NCBI GenBank assembly: GCA_030584065.1
Contig: CP129489.1
Span: 3,081,497-3,145,496 of the forward strand
Reading direction: 5' to 3'
DNA: 64,000 nucleotides
Source: Flavobacteriales bacterium
Lineage (GTDB): Bacteria; Bacteroidota; Bacteroidia; Flavobacteriales_F; PHOS-HE28
Part shown: in pieces, positions 16,599 through 31,500 of the stretch
How positions within the stretch are numbered: the first letter of the stretch is position 1
How the letters are laid out: each line of letters starts with the position of its first letter
Translations under genes and position numbers: made by a program
The notes under the pieces: generated by a model
What the model was told of the DNA's origin: nothing
The model's input: only the letters and a program-made list of their open reading frames with translations
The model's database searches: none

Positions 16599-19500
16599 AT
16601 GAAACAGGCACTGCTCTGGGTGCTTGGGGTGCTCCTGACCGGGCTGCTCCATGCACAGACGGGAACCGAGTTCTGGATGGCCCCTCCGGACGTGACCCTG
16701 CGGCATAACATGCCGGGGGACGAGCCGATCTTCCTGAATGTCGCCACGGGCAATGCGGCGGCCACGGTCACCGTGTCGCAACCGGCCAATCCGGCCTTCA
16801 ATGGAGGCAGCCCGATCGTGCTGAACGTGCCGGCCAATGCGGCCGTGCGCTACAACATGACCTCGCTGAAGGCCCAGTTGGAGACGCGCCCCACCAATTC
16901 GGTGCGCAACACCGGCCTGCTGATCCAGTCCACGGCCGACATCACCTGCTACTACGAGAGCAGCAACACGAACAACCCGGACATCATGGCGCTGAAGGGC
17001 GCCAACGGCCTTGGCACCGAGTTCTACATACCGCTGCACAAGCATGCGCCCTTCTACAACCACAACTTCTCGCCGAACAACGCCGATCTGGCGTTCGCCT
17101 CGTTCGATATCGTGGCCACGGAGGACAACACCACGGTGCTCATCTATTCGCCCGTGGCGGTGGATGGCCATCCTGCCCTGACCCCCTTCACGGTCACCCT
17201 GAACAGGGGGCAGACCTATTCCTGTGGAAACACCGTTCCCGCCACCCACTTCGATCCCGCCACGCACCCATCTGGCGCGGTGGTCCTGGCCAACAAGCCA
17301 GTTGCCGTTTCCATCAAGGATGACTCGAACCACAACCCGTCCGGCGGGTGCTACGACCTTATGCTCGACCAGATCGTGCCGGTGAACATCCTCGGCACGG
17401 ATTACATCGCCGTGAAGGGCGCTCTGAATCCCACCGGCGATGAGTCGCTCTTCATCATGGCCGTGCAGAACAACACGCAGGTGTTCGTGGACGGAAGCGC
17501 CACGCCGGTGGCCACGCTCTTCGCCGGGCAGTACTACCGGCATGACATGGATTACCTCTCCGGGGGAGGGAACAACTCCACCTACATCTCCGCGAGCAAG
17601 CCGGTATACGCGATCCACGTGACGGGCTTCGGTTGTGAGCAGGGCATGGCGATCCTGCCGCCCTTGAACTGCGCGGGCAGCACCAACCTGAGCTTCACGC
17701 GCTCCACCAGCGAGGCCTTCTTCCTCAATCTGTTGGTGCGCAATGGCTCGCAGGATGACTTCGTGGTGACGGGTCCTGGCACGGCAACGATCCCGGCTTC
17801 GGCGTTCCAAGCGGTGCCCGGCACGGCCGGTGCCTGGATGGCGGCCCGGATTCAGTACAACACCACGCAGGTGCCGGTGAACCAAGCCTTCATGGTCACC
17901 AATACCTCTGACGTGTTCTCGCTGGCCATCATCAATGGGGGGGGCGCCACGGGTTGCCGCTACGGCTTCTTCTCCGAGTTCTCCGGCCGCATCGATGTGA
18001 GCGCCGGGCCGGACGTGACCCTCTGCGCCGATCAGGTGGTGCCCTTGGCGGGTACGGTAAGTGGCGGAAGCACCACCGGCATTTGGACGACGAACGGCAG
18101 CGGCACCTTCAGCCCGAGCGCCACCGACCTGAACGCCACCTACGAGCCGAGCCTCGGGGATATCGCCTTGGGCACGGTAACGTTGACGCTCACCTCCACC
18201 GGCAACTGCACGCCTGTGAGCGACAGCCGGGTGGTCACCTTCGCTCCGCGACCGCTGCCTGAGGCCGGTCCGGACCAGCTGGTGTGCTCCAACAACCCGC
18301 AGGTAACGCTCAACGGATCCGTCCTCAATGCACTTGGCGGCGTATGGACGGGTGGATCGGGCACCTTCCTGCCGGCCAATAGCAACCTGAACGCCACCTA
18401 CACGCCGACCGCTGCGGAGATCACGGCGGGCTCGGTGCGGCTATACCTCGCCACCACCGGCAACGGCGTGTGCCAGGCCGTTGAGGACAGTGTGCTCATC
18501 ACCTTCACTGCTTCGCCCACGGTGAATGCCGGCGCGGACCAGTCGCTGTGCTCGAACAACGCCGCAGCAGTCCTGAGCGGCTCGTTCACGGTGGCCACGG
18601 GTGTGATCTGGAGCGGCGGTTCTGGCAGTTTCGATCCGAGCACCACCAACCAGAACGTGACCTACACGCCCACCGCAGCCGAGATCGCCAGCGGCAGTGT
18701 GACGCTCACCCTCACCACCACGGGTAATGGCAATTGCGTGGCGGTGAGCGACCAGGTCACCCTGACCTTCACGCCGGGCCCCACGGCCAATGCGGGAGCG
18801 AACGGTTCGGTCTGCGCCAACAATGCCGCGGTAAGCCTGAACGGGGCCGTCACGGTGGCCACGGGCGGCATCTGGAGCGGCGGCACCGGTGTGTTCACAC
18901 CGGGCAACACTGCGCTGAACGCCACCTACACGCCGACCGCTGCGGAGATCGCCGCAGGCTCGCTGACACTGACGCTGACCACCACGGGCAACGGCACGTG
19001 CGTGGCCGCCACGAGCAACCGGACGATCACCTTCACACCGGCACCGACGGTGAGCGCCGGCGCGAACGGAACCGTATGCGCGAACAACAGCGCCATCAAC
19101 CTGAACGGCACTGTTTCGGGTGCGGCTGGTGGTGTGTGGAGCGGTGGAACGGGGTCCTTCGCACCGAACAGCAGTGCGCTCAATGCGGTGTATACGCCGA
19201 GCGCCGCCGAGGTCACTGCGGGCAGTGCGACGCTCACGCTCACCACCGTCGGCAACGGCACCTGCAACGCTGAGAGCGCGCAGGTCACCTACGCCATCAC
19301 GTCGGCTCCCACGGCCAACGCAGGCAGCGACCGGGTGGTGTGCGCGAACAATGCGGCGGTCACCCTGAACGGCAGCTTCACGGTCGCCACGGGCGGCGTG
19401 TGGAGCGGTGGCGCGGGCACCTTCGACCCCAGCACCACCAACATGAACGCGGTCTATACGCCCACTGCAGCTGAGATCGCCAACGGCAACGTCACGCTCA

Positions 19501-22500
19501 CGCTCACCACCACTGGCAATGGTTCGTGCAGCGCGGTGACGGACAACATGGTGATCAGCTTCACGCCTGCGGCAATGGTGAACGCGGGTGCACCGGTGTC
19601 GGTCTGCGCCAACAATGCGGCACTGGCCCTGAACGGCAGCGTTACCGGTGCCACGGGTGGCGCTTGGAGCGGCGGTGCGGGTACGTATGCGCCGAACAAC
19701 ACCATGCTGAACGCCACCTACATGCCCACGGCCTCGGAGATCGCAGCGGGAACGCTGACGCTCACCCTGACGAGCACTGGCAACGGTACGTGCCTGCCCG
19801 TGTCAAGCGACCGCATCATCACGTTCACACCGGCTCCCGTGGTAGATGCAGGTGTGAACGGCAGTGTCTGCGCCAACAACAGCGCCATCAGCCTGAACGG
19901 TTCGGTGACCGGTGCTGCGGGCGGCACTTGGAGCGGTGGAGGGGGCACCTTCGCCCCCAGCAGCACCGCACTGAACGCCACCTACACACCTACGGCCGCC
20001 GAGCGCGCAGCGGGCACGGTGACCCTCACCCTCACCAGTACGGGAAATGGAACCTGCAATCCGGTGAGCGACCAGGTCACTTTCAGCATCACACCGGCCC
20101 CCACCGCCAATGCGGGCGCCGATCAGACGTTGTGCAGCAACAACCCCGTGGCCACGCTCAACGGTAGCTTCACAGTGGCCACAGGTGGCGTATGGAGCGG
20201 CGGCAACGGCAGCTTCGACCCGAGCACCACCAACATGAACGCGACCTACACGCCCACCGCGGCGGAGATCGCGAACGGCAGCGTGACACTCACGCTCACC
20301 ACCACCGGCAACGGCAGCTGCAACCCGGTGAGCGACAACATCACCTTGAACTTCACGCCCTCGCCCGTAGTGAACGCCGGGGTGGACGTGTCGCTCTGCG
20401 CGAACAATGCAGCCATTGCGCTCAACGGCAGCGTTACCGTGGCAACGGGCGGCGCATGGACCGGCGGACTGGGCAGCTTCACCCCGAACAACAGCGCGCT
20501 CAACGCCACCTATACGCCCACTGCGGCGGAGATCGCGGCGGGATCCTTGACGCTCACCCTGACGAGCACAGGCAATGGCACCTGCACTGCGGTATCCGAC
20601 AGCCGGGTCATCACCTTCACGCCGGCACCTACGGTGGATGCCGGAATGAACGGAACGGTATGCGCCAACAATGCGGCCATTGACCTGAACGGTGCGGTCA
20701 CCATAGCCACCGGCGCGATCTGGAGCGGCGGCACCGGCAGCTTCAGCCCGAACAACAGCACGTTGACCGCCACTTATACCCCGAGCGCTGCGGAACGTGC
20801 GGCTGGTACCGTGACGCTCACCCTGACCAGCATCGGCAACGGCACCTGCAATGCCGTGAGCGACCAGGTCACCTACACCATCACCCCAGCACCCACGGTC
20901 ACCGCAGGAGCCAACCAGACGCTATGCGGCAACAATGCGAACGCCATCTTGAACGGCGGATACACCGTAGCCGCGGGCATCATCTGGAGCGGCGGTGCGG
21001 GCACCTTCACGCCGGGCAACACGGCGGTGAACCCGGTGTACACACCAACGGCAACGGAGATCGCCAATGGCGGTGTGACGCTCACCGCCACGACAACAGG
21101 TGTCGGAGCATGTCTCGCCGTGAGCGATGCAATGACGCTGAGCTTCACCCCCTCGCCCACCGCCAACGCAGGTGCTGATGTAACGCTTTGCGCGAACAAC
21201 TCCAGCGTGGCGTTGAACGGGAGCATCACCCTGGCGACCGGTGGCGTTTGGAGCGGTGGAGCGGGGACCTACACCCCGAACAACACTGCGCTCAACGCCA
21301 CCTATACACCCACTGCGGCTGAGGTCGCCGGGGGCATCCTCACCTTGACACTGAGCACCACCGGCAACGGCACGTGCAATGCCGCGACCGACAGTCGCAT
21401 CATCACCTTCACCCCGGCGCCGGTCGTGGATGCCGGAGCCAATGGTGTCGTCTGCTCGAACGCGTCCACCATTGCTCTGAATGGCAGTGTGATCGGAGCA
21501 GGCGGTGGTGTATGGAGCGGCGGTACGGGGACCTTCAACCCGAACAGTACCGCGCTGAACGCGACCTATCTGCCCAGTGCTGCAGAGCGCGCAGCAGGCT
21601 CGGTGACCCTCACGCTCACCAGCACCGGCAATGGCCTGTGCAATGCGGTGAGCGATGCGGTCACCTACACCATTTCGGCGGCCCCTACGGCCAATGCCGG
21701 TGCCGATCAGGCACTGTGCAGCAACAACCCGGCGGCGGCCTTGACCGGGGGCTTCACCGTGGCTACCGGTGGTGTTTGGAGCGGTGGCGCAGGCACCTTC
21801 TTCCCCAGCACGACCAACATGAACGCGACCTACACGCCCACTGCGGCAGAGATCGCGAACGGCAGCGTGACCCTCACACTCACCACCACGGGCAACGGCC
21901 TGTGCAACCAGGTGAGCGACAACATCACGTTGAACTTCACGCCCTCGCCCACGGTGAACGCCGGTGCCGATGCATCGGTATGCGTGAACAACCCGGTGGT
22001 ATCCTTGAGCGGGGCCGTCACCATCGCAACGGGCGGTATTTGGAGCGGCGGTGCCGGATCATTCACGCCGAACAACACCGCGCTGAACGGAACCTACACG
22101 CCAACCGCAGCTGAACTTGCAGCGGGCACCGTCACATTGACCTTGACCACCACCGGGAATGGCAACTGCACAGCGGTGTCGGATAGCCGCGTAATCACAT
22201 TCACGCCTGCGCCGATCGTGAACGCAGGAACCGCAGCGTCGGTCTGTGCGAACGCACCAGTGATGAGCTTGAACGGTTCAGTGAGCGGTGCGACCGGTGC
22301 CATCTGGAGCGCTGGTGCAGGAACTTTCACGCCGAACAACACCACGCTGAACGCCACCTACACGCCGACCGCAGGGGAGATCGCGAATGGAAGCGTCACC
22401 TTCACCCTGACCTCGGCTGGCAACGGTAATTGCAGCGCGGTCAGCAGCCAGGTCACGTACACGATCACGCCGGCACCAACGGCCAACGCCGGGGCGAACA

Positions 22501-25500
22501 TTTCGCTCTGCTCAAACAATGCCAACGCTGCCTTGAACGGTAGTGTCACGGTGGCCACTGGTGGTGTCTGGAGCGGCGGCAACGGCACCTTCGCACCGAG
22601 CAACACCAACCTGGGTGCGGTTTACACGCCAAGCCCCGCGGAGATCGCGAACGGAACGGTCACGCTAACCCTCACCACCACGGGCAATGGCCTGTGCGGG
22701 GCGGTGAGCGACAACGTTCAGCTCACCTTCACGCCCTCACCCACGGTGAACGCCGGTGCTGACGTAGCCATCTGCGCGAACAACGCTGCGGTGGCCCTGA
22801 ACGGTGCAGTGGGGGGAGCGACGGGTGGTGTATGGAGCGGTGGCAACGGTTCGTTCACGCCGAACAATACCGCACTGAACGCTGTGTACACACCCACTGC
22901 AGCGGAGATCGCGAACGGCATCCTTACGCTCACGCTGACGAGCACGGGCAATGGCAACTGCAACGCGGTGTCCGATGAACGAGTGATCACCTTCACGCCC
23001 GCACCGGTGGTCACTGCCGGTGTCAACGGTACGGTATGCGCGAACAACGCCACCATCACGCTGGCCGGTTCCGTCGTAGGTGCGACCGGTGGTGTTTGGA
23101 GCGGTGGTGCGGGCACCTATGCCCCCAACAACGCCACCTTGAACGCGGTGTACACACCGACCGCAGCTGAGCGCGCTGCTGGTAGTGTGAACCTCACGTT
23201 GACCAGCACGGGTAACGGTAACTGCAGCGCCGTGAGCGATCAGGTATCCTGGACCATCAGCCCTGCACCAATTGCCAACGCTGGTGCGGACCAGACGCTT
23301 TGTGCGAACAACCCGGTGGCCACTTTGAACGGGGGCTTCACCGTGGCGTCCGGAGGTTTGTGGAGCGGTGGAGCAGGCACCTTCAGCCCCAGCGCGAGCA
23401 ACATGAACGCGAGCTACACGCCCGCCGCGGCCGAGATCGTGAGCGGGAATGTCACGCTCACGCTCACCACCACGGGCAACGGTCTGTGCAACCAGGTGAG
23501 CGACAACATTTCCTTGAACTTCACGCCGGCACCCACGGTGAACGCAGGATTGGATGCCAGCTTCTGCGCGAACAATGCCGCCATCGGCCTGAACGGCAGC
23601 GTCACCATTGCGAGCGGCGGTATCTGGAGCGGTGGTCTGGGCAGCTTCACGCCCAACAATACCACGCTCAACGCCACCTACACGCCGACCCCTGCGGAGA
23701 TCGCGGCGGGCACGCTTACGCTCACACTGACCAGTACGGGCAACAATACTTGCACGGCGGTATCGGACAGCCGGGTGATCACATTCACGCCGGCACCCAC
23801 GGTGGATGCTGGGGCGAACGGCACGGTGTGTGCCAACAATGCTTCCATCAACTTGAACGGCAGTGTGACGGTCGCCACAGGTGCCATTTGGAGCGGTGGA
23901 ACTGGAACGTTCACGCCCAACAACAGCACCTTGAACGCCATCTACCTGCCGAGCGCTGCCGAGCGTGCTGCGGGTACGGTCACCCTCACGCTCACGACCG
24001 TGGGCAATGGCACTTGTTCGCCTGTGAGCGATCAGGTCACCTACACCATCACACCGGCCCCCACGGCGAACGCCGGCGCTGACCGCGTGCTCTGCGCCAA
24101 CAACGCCGTGACCTCGCTGGCGGGTGCTTTCACCGTGGCGACGGGTGGTGTTTGGAGCGGTGGCAACGGGACCTTCGATCCCAGCACGACGAACATGAGC
24201 GCGATCTACACGCCCACGGCGGCGGAGATCGGCGCTGGCAGTGTGACGCTCACGCTCACGACCACGGGCAACGGCCTGTGCAACGCAGTGAGCGACCAGG
24301 TGCTGCTCACCTTCACCGACGCGCCGACCGCCAATGCAGGTCCGGATGTGACGGTATGCGCCAACAATGCCGCCGTACCCTTGGGCGGTAGCGTGGTCAC
24401 GGCCACGGGCGGAGTGTGGAGCGGTGGTACGGGAACCTTCAGCCCTAGTGCCAACGCGCTGAACGCGACCTACACACCGGGTGCTGCGGACATTGCCGCC
24501 GGTCAGATCACCTTGACGCTGACCTCCACGGGCAACGGGAACTGCGCTGCCGCTACGGATACGCGCGTCATCACGTACACGCCAGCACCGATCGTGAACG
24601 CCGGCCCGGATGGCCTGGTGTGCGCGAACGCACCGCTCATCAGTCTGAACGGCGCCGTGAACGGTGCCGCGGGTGGCGTATGGAGCGGTGGGTCCGGCGT
24701 GTTCTCGCCGAACAGCATCACGCTCAATGCCACCTACATGCCTACTGCGGCCGAGATCGCCAGCGGCAGCGTGACGCTCACCCTCACCTCGGCAGGCAAC
24801 GGTCTGTGCAACCCTGTCACGGACCAGGTGACCTATACCATCACTCCGGCACCCACGGTGAGCGCCGGTGCTGACCAGACGCTTTGTGGCAACAACGCCA
24901 ATGCGGTGCTGAACGCCGCGATCACGGTGGCCACCGGCGTGCAGTGGTCAGGTGGAGCGGGGGTCTACGCTCCTGGGAGCACGGCACAGAACATCACCTA
25001 CCAGCCTTCGCCGATCGAGGTCGCGAACGGGAGTGTTACGCTGACGGTGACCACCACGGGCAATGGCATCTGCGCGGCTGTTAGCGACCTGGTGACCCTC
25101 GACTTCACTCCGGCTCCGATCGCGAACGCAGGCCTGGACCAAACGGTGAGCAGTAACAATGCCAACACCACGCTGGCGGGCTCCTTCAGCATCGCCACGG
25201 GGATCATCTGGAGCGGTGGTGCGGGCACCTACGCTCCGAACAACACCACGGCGAACGCGGTATACACGCCCACGGCCGCTGAGATCGCCGCGGGTAGCGT
25301 GACCCTGACGATGACCACCACGGGCAACGGTGCCTGCGCGTCATCGAGCGATGCGATGACCATCACCTTCGGTGCAGCGCCCACGGCCAATGCCGGTCCC
25401 GACCAGAGCATCTGTGCGAACAACGCAAGTGTGGTGTTGAACGGTCAGGTGACCATTGCCACAGGTGGCATCTGGAGTGGCGGAACGGGCACTTTCACGC

Positions 25501-28500
25501 CCAACAGCGGCGCCCTGAACGCGACCTATGTGCCGAGCGCTGCTGAGATCGCCGCGGGAACGGTGACACTCACCCTCACCACGGTGGGCAATGGCAACAG
25601 CCTGCCCGTGACCGACCAGGTGACCATCACCATCACACCGGCACCGGTGGTGAACGCGGGTACGAACCTCACTGTCTGCGCCAACCAATCGACCGCGCAG
25701 CTGGCCGGGACCGTGAACAATGCGACCGGCGGTGTGTGGAGCGGCGGATCGGGCACCTTCAACCCGGGCATTTCCAACTTGAACGCGACCTACACGCCCA
25801 CCCCGGGTGAGATCTCCGCCGGTACCGTTACCCTCACGCTCACCAGCACGGGCAATGGCTTGTGCAATGCTGTCAGTGACCAGGTGGTGATCACCGTGGC
25901 ACCTGCACCAGTGGTGAACGCCGGCCTGGACGGAACTGTGTGTGCGAACAACGCCGCAGTGCAGCTGGCAGCTTCGGTTGGCAATGCAGGCGGTGGCATC
26001 TGGAGCGGCGGCACCGGTGGCTTCTCGCCGAGCATCACCGCACTGAACGCCGTCTATACCCCGAGCACCACCGAGCTCAACAACGGTTCGGTGACACTGT
26101 ACCTCACCAGCACCGGCAACGGCACCTGCGCGCAGGTCACGGACGAGGTGTTCATCGTCTTCACACAGGCCCCGGTCGTCAATGCAGGTCCTGATGTGAC
26201 CGTTTGCGCGAACGGTGCAACGGTCAGCCTGAGCGGTACAGTGAGCATCGCCGGTGGTGGTGTGTGGAGCGGCGGCAGCGGCAGTTTCAGCCCGAACGCC
26301 AACACCCTGAATGCGACCTACACACCCAGTCCGGCGGAAGTGGCCCTGGGCACGGTGACCCTCACGCTCACATCCACCCAGAACGGCTTGTGCAACGCAG
26401 TGAGCGACCAGATGACCATCAGCATCATCGCCGCTCCGGTGGCGGAAGCAGGCAACAACCTCTTCGTGTGCAGCAACAACGCCAGTGTGCAGCTCGGCGG
26501 TAGTGTGGCCGGCGCGGGCGGTGGTCAATGGAGCGGTGGTGCGGGAACGTTCACGCCGTCCATCGCATCGCTGAACGCCGTGTACACGCCGACTCCCACC
26601 GAGATCGCAGCAGGTACGCTGAACCTAACCCTCACCACCATCGGCAATGGCAATTGCGTGCCGGTAACGGACAACGTGCTCATCACCTTCACGGCCGCTC
26701 CCACGGCGGAAGCGGGTGTCGGCGGTGTATTCTGTGCGAACAATGCCAGCATCCAACTGAACGGTAGTGTTACCGTGGCCAATGGTGGGTCCTGGTCCGG
26801 CGCGCAGGGCACCTTCGCCCCGAACGCCAACAGCCTCAGCGCAGTGTACCAACCTTCTGTGGGTGAACTGGCCGCTGGCAGCGTGACCCTGACCCTGACC
26901 ACCACTGGCAACAACGGCTGCACGGCGGTGAGCGACGAGGTGACCTACACCTTTACGCCTGCGCCTACTGCGAATGCAGGTGTGGACCTGAACAGTTGTG
27001 CGAACAGTTCCACCGTACAGCTCAATGGTGCGGTCACCGTGGCCGCTGGAGGGCTGTGGACCGGTGGCACAGGCGGCTTCAGCCCGAACAGTGGTACGCT
27101 GAACGCTACCTACACGCCGAGCGCCGCCGAGATCGCAGCGGGTACGGCCACGCTGACGCTTACTACGGTGGGCAATGGCTTGTGCAATGCCGTAAGCGAT
27201 CAGGTGGTCATCACCATCGCCCCTGCGCCCATCGTGGATGCTGGTGCTGCGATCCAAGTGTGTGCCAACAACGCCAGCGCTGCCCTCAACGGCAATGTGC
27301 TCAATGCGGCCGGTGGTGTATGGAGCGGTGCAGGCACGTTCAGCCCCAACGCAACGACGCTGAACGCCATCTACACGCCCACCGCGGCTGAGATCACGGC
27401 AGGCAACGCGACCATCACCCTCACCAGCACCGGCAATGGCCTGTGTGCAGCAGTGAGCGACAATGTCGTGATCACCTTTACCCCGGCACCGATCGTGGAC
27501 GCGGGGGTCGCCCAGACGCTTTGTGCGAACAACGCGAACGCCCAGCTCGCCGGAAATGTGTCGGGTGCCATCGGTGGGACCTGGAGCGGTGGTGCAGGAA
27601 CGTATGGGCCTGCGGCCAACAGCCTGGGTGCGGTCTACACGCCGACCGCTGCGGAACTCAACGCAGGCAACCTATGGCTGTACCTCACCTCCACGGGTAA
27701 TGGTGGTTGCAACGCCGCCCTTGATTCGGTGCAGCTGTTCTTCACACAGGCGCCCACCGTGGATGCTGGTATGAACGCCCATGTGTGTGCCAATGCTGCG
27801 GAAGTGGCGCTGAATGGCGCGGTGACCGTAGCTACAGGTGGCGTATGGAGCGGTGGTTCGGGCAGCTTCGGCCCGAACGCGAATACGCTGAGTGCGACCT
27901 ATACCCCGAGCCTCGCTGAGATGGCTGCGGGTAGTGTCACGCTTACGCTCACCACCACAGGCTTCGGCAATTGCACGGCTGTGCAGGACAACATGGTCAT
28001 CACCATCGATCCTGTACCTGTCGTCAACGCTGGTCCCGACCAGGCCATCTGCGCGAACAACCCCAACATCCAGCTCAATGGCTTTGTGGGCAACGCGCCG
28101 GGTGCCATCTGGAGCGGCGGTGCAGGCACGTACGTCTCAGGTGTTACGGCCACGGCCACACAATACATTCCCACGGCGGGTGAGATCGCTGCGGGTGTGA
28201 TCACCTTCACGCTCACCAGCACGGGCACCACCATCTGCAACGCGATGAGCGACCAGATGACCGTCACCTTCACTGGTGCGCCCATTGTGGATGCCGGTAC
28301 CGACCTCGCGATCTGTGCCAACAACAGCGATGTACAGCTGAACGGCAACGTGATCAATGCCAACGGTGGAGCCTGGTCCGGCGGTAACGGATCCTTCTCA
28401 CCGGCCAACAATGTGTTCGCTCCGGTGTACACTCCGACCGCTGCTGAACTGGCTGCTGGTAGTGTGCTCCTCACGCTCACCAGCACAGGCAATGGCAGCT

Positions 28501-31500
28501 GCTTCGCCGTGAACGATCAAGTGCTCATCACCTTCACGCCGGCACCATCGGTGAATGCTGGTGCGGATCTGACCGTCTGTGCGAACAACCCTACGGTCGA
28601 CCTCAGTGGTGCACTGACGGTAGCCAACGGCGCCACATGGAGCGGCGGCCTGGGGACCTATTCACCAGACGCCAACGCGCTGAACGCCCAGTACACGCTG
28701 ACGCCCTTCGAGCTGCAGCAGGGTACCATCACCCTCACCTTGACCAGCACCGGCAATGGCAACTGCCTTGCGGTGAACGATCAACTGAACATCAGCGTGA
28801 CCCCGGCACCTGTGGTGAACGCTGGTGCGGACATCACGGCTTGCTCCAACGCCCTGGATGTGGCGTTGAACGGAAGCGTGAGCGCTGGTGCGACCACGGG
28901 TCAGTGGACCACCTCGGGAACAGGATCGTTCGCGCCGAACGCGAGCGCCCTCACCGCGACCTATCTGGCGAGCAGCCTGGATTCGCTCAATGGCGGTGTA
29001 CAGCTCATCCTGACGTCCACCGGCAACGGACTCTGCGCAAGCGTGAGCGATACGTTGGACCTGATCATCCTGCCCAACGCGATCGCCAATGCCGGGCCTG
29101 ATCAAGTGGTGTGCGCGACAGAAGCGACCATTGCATTGAACGGCACCATCACCGGCAACGCCACACAAGGCACATGGACCACTACCGGAGCAGGTTCGTT
29201 CGCGCCGAACGCAAGCGCGCCGAACGCGGTGTACACCATTGCTCCCAGCGATGCGCTCGCTGGCAACGTCACCTTCACCTGGAGCGTGAACAGCTGCGAC
29301 AATGCCATGGATCAGATGACACTGACCATCGTGCCGGAGTCGCAGGTGGACGCAGGCAACGATCTGGTGGTGTGCGTGGACGACCTCGATATCCTCATCA
29401 ATGGCAGCGTGAGCGGCGCTTCCACCACGGGTGTATGGAGCACGCTCGGCACGGGCACCTTCCAGAACGCCACGAGCGCACTGGCCAACATCTATCGGGC
29501 GAGTTCACAGGATTCCCTGGCCACCGGCGTGGACCTGATCCTCACGGCCACCAGTACCAGCGTGTGCCCTGCGGCGATCGATACCATCCACATCGACATT
29601 CTGCCCTTCGGGACGGTGAACGCCGGTGCGGACATGACCGCCTGTGCCAACAATGCAGTGGTGCAGCTGAACGGCAGCCTGCTGGGCGATGCCACACAAG
29701 TACAGTGGACCACCAGCGGTACCGGCCAGTTCTTCCCGAACAACACGGTACTCACGCCCACTTATGTGCCCAGCGCACTCGACACGTTGATCGGTGAAGT
29801 GACCCTGACGCTGAGCGCACTGAACAGCTGCAACAGCGCCAACGATGCCATGGTCTTGAGTCTCACTCCAGCGCCCTACGTGAACGCTGGTCCGGACCAG
29901 ACCTACTGCGATGGCGTCAGCACGTTCGACCTGCAGGGCATCGTGTCCGGCATCACCGATCTGGGCTTGTGGAGCACCACGGGTACGGGTACGCTGGCTT
30001 CGACCACTGACCTCAGCACTGCGTACACCGCAAGTGCCGCCGATATCCAGAACGGGTCTATCACCTTCACACTGACCTCCCAGAACAACGGCACCTGCAA
30101 TGCCGTCACCGATGCGATGACCATCTACCTCACCGATGGTCTGCAGGCCAATGCAGGTCCTGACATGAGCGTGTGCGTGCTCGATGATCATGCTCAATTG
30201 CAAGGTCAGATCGTCAACGGTTCGCCATCGGGTATCTGGTCCAGCACGGGTACCGGTTCCTTCGAGCCCAGTGCCGATGTGCTCAATGCTCAGTACCATT
30301 TCTCGCCCGCCGATGTGGCCAATGGGAGCGTAGTACTCACGCTCCTCAGCACCAACACGGGCACCTGCGCTCCTGTGCAGGACCAGTTGGTGCTCACCTT
30401 CGGCAACAGCAGCTTCGCCTTTGCCGGGGACGATCAAGTGGTGTGCGCCAATGCGCCCATCGTGCAGCTCGCTGGTAATGTGAGCGGCGCGCAAGGTGGA
30501 CAGTGGACCACCGGTGGCAGTGGCTTCTTCAGCAACACCACCGCCACCAACAGCACCTACACGCTCAGCGCTGCCGATATCGCCAATGGCGAGGTCCAGC
30601 TCACCCTCACCACGGTGGGCAATGGGCTCTGTGCGGCCGCCAGTGATGTGGTCACCATCAGCGTGAACGCATTGCCCCAGGTGAACGCCGGCGCGGACAT
30701 CGTGGCCTGCACGGCCGCTCCCGTGCAGCTGGTGGCCAATGTGGCGAACGTACCCACCGTGAGCTGGAGCACCAGCGGCACCGGCAGCTTCCTGGATGCC
30801 AATGCCTTGGCCACACTCTATACACCGAGCGCTGCTGATAGTACCGCTGGCAGTGTGGTGCTCACCGCCACCACAACGGGTGTGGAGCCCTGTGCCGCGG
30901 TCAGCGATCAGCTCGTGATCACCTTTGGTGGTGGACTCGCTGCGACCGCTGGACCGGATGTGGTGGCCTGCAGTACCGATGCCAACATCGTCCTGAACGG
31001 TGCAGTGGCCGGAACCACCACGGGCATCTGGAGCAGCACCGGTACGGGTTCCTTCTTGCCCAGCGCCACTGCGCTCAACGCCACTTACGTGCCCGGCCCG
31101 GCCGACTTCGTGATCGGTGATGTGTCGCTGGTGCTCTCCACCACCAACAACCAAGGTTGTGCAGCCGGGCGCGATACCCTCGTGGTGAGCTACCATGTGC
31201 CCCCCACCGTGGATGCCGGTGCAAGTGTGTTGCTGTGTGATGGGCTGGAGGATGTGTCCCTCAACGGGCAGGTGCAGAACGCCGGCAGCGTGCAGTGGTT
31301 CACCACGGGCACGGGCAGCTTCAGCCCCTCGAACACCGTGGCCAACGCGGTCTACACGCCTACAGCGAACGATAGCATCGCAGGCGGCGTGTACCTCATC
31401 CTCACCGGATTCGGAACAGGTACGTGCGGCAACGTGAGCGACTCGCTTTTCGTGGACATCGGTCCCACGCGCATCGCCAATGCTGGCACCGACCAAGTGA

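Noticed and set aside
25341..26528. Antisense open frame of 395 codons with regular GHTT and RSARSATP words
   Set aside because: The periodicity is that of the 264-bp repeats read backwards. It is not an independent repeat protein.
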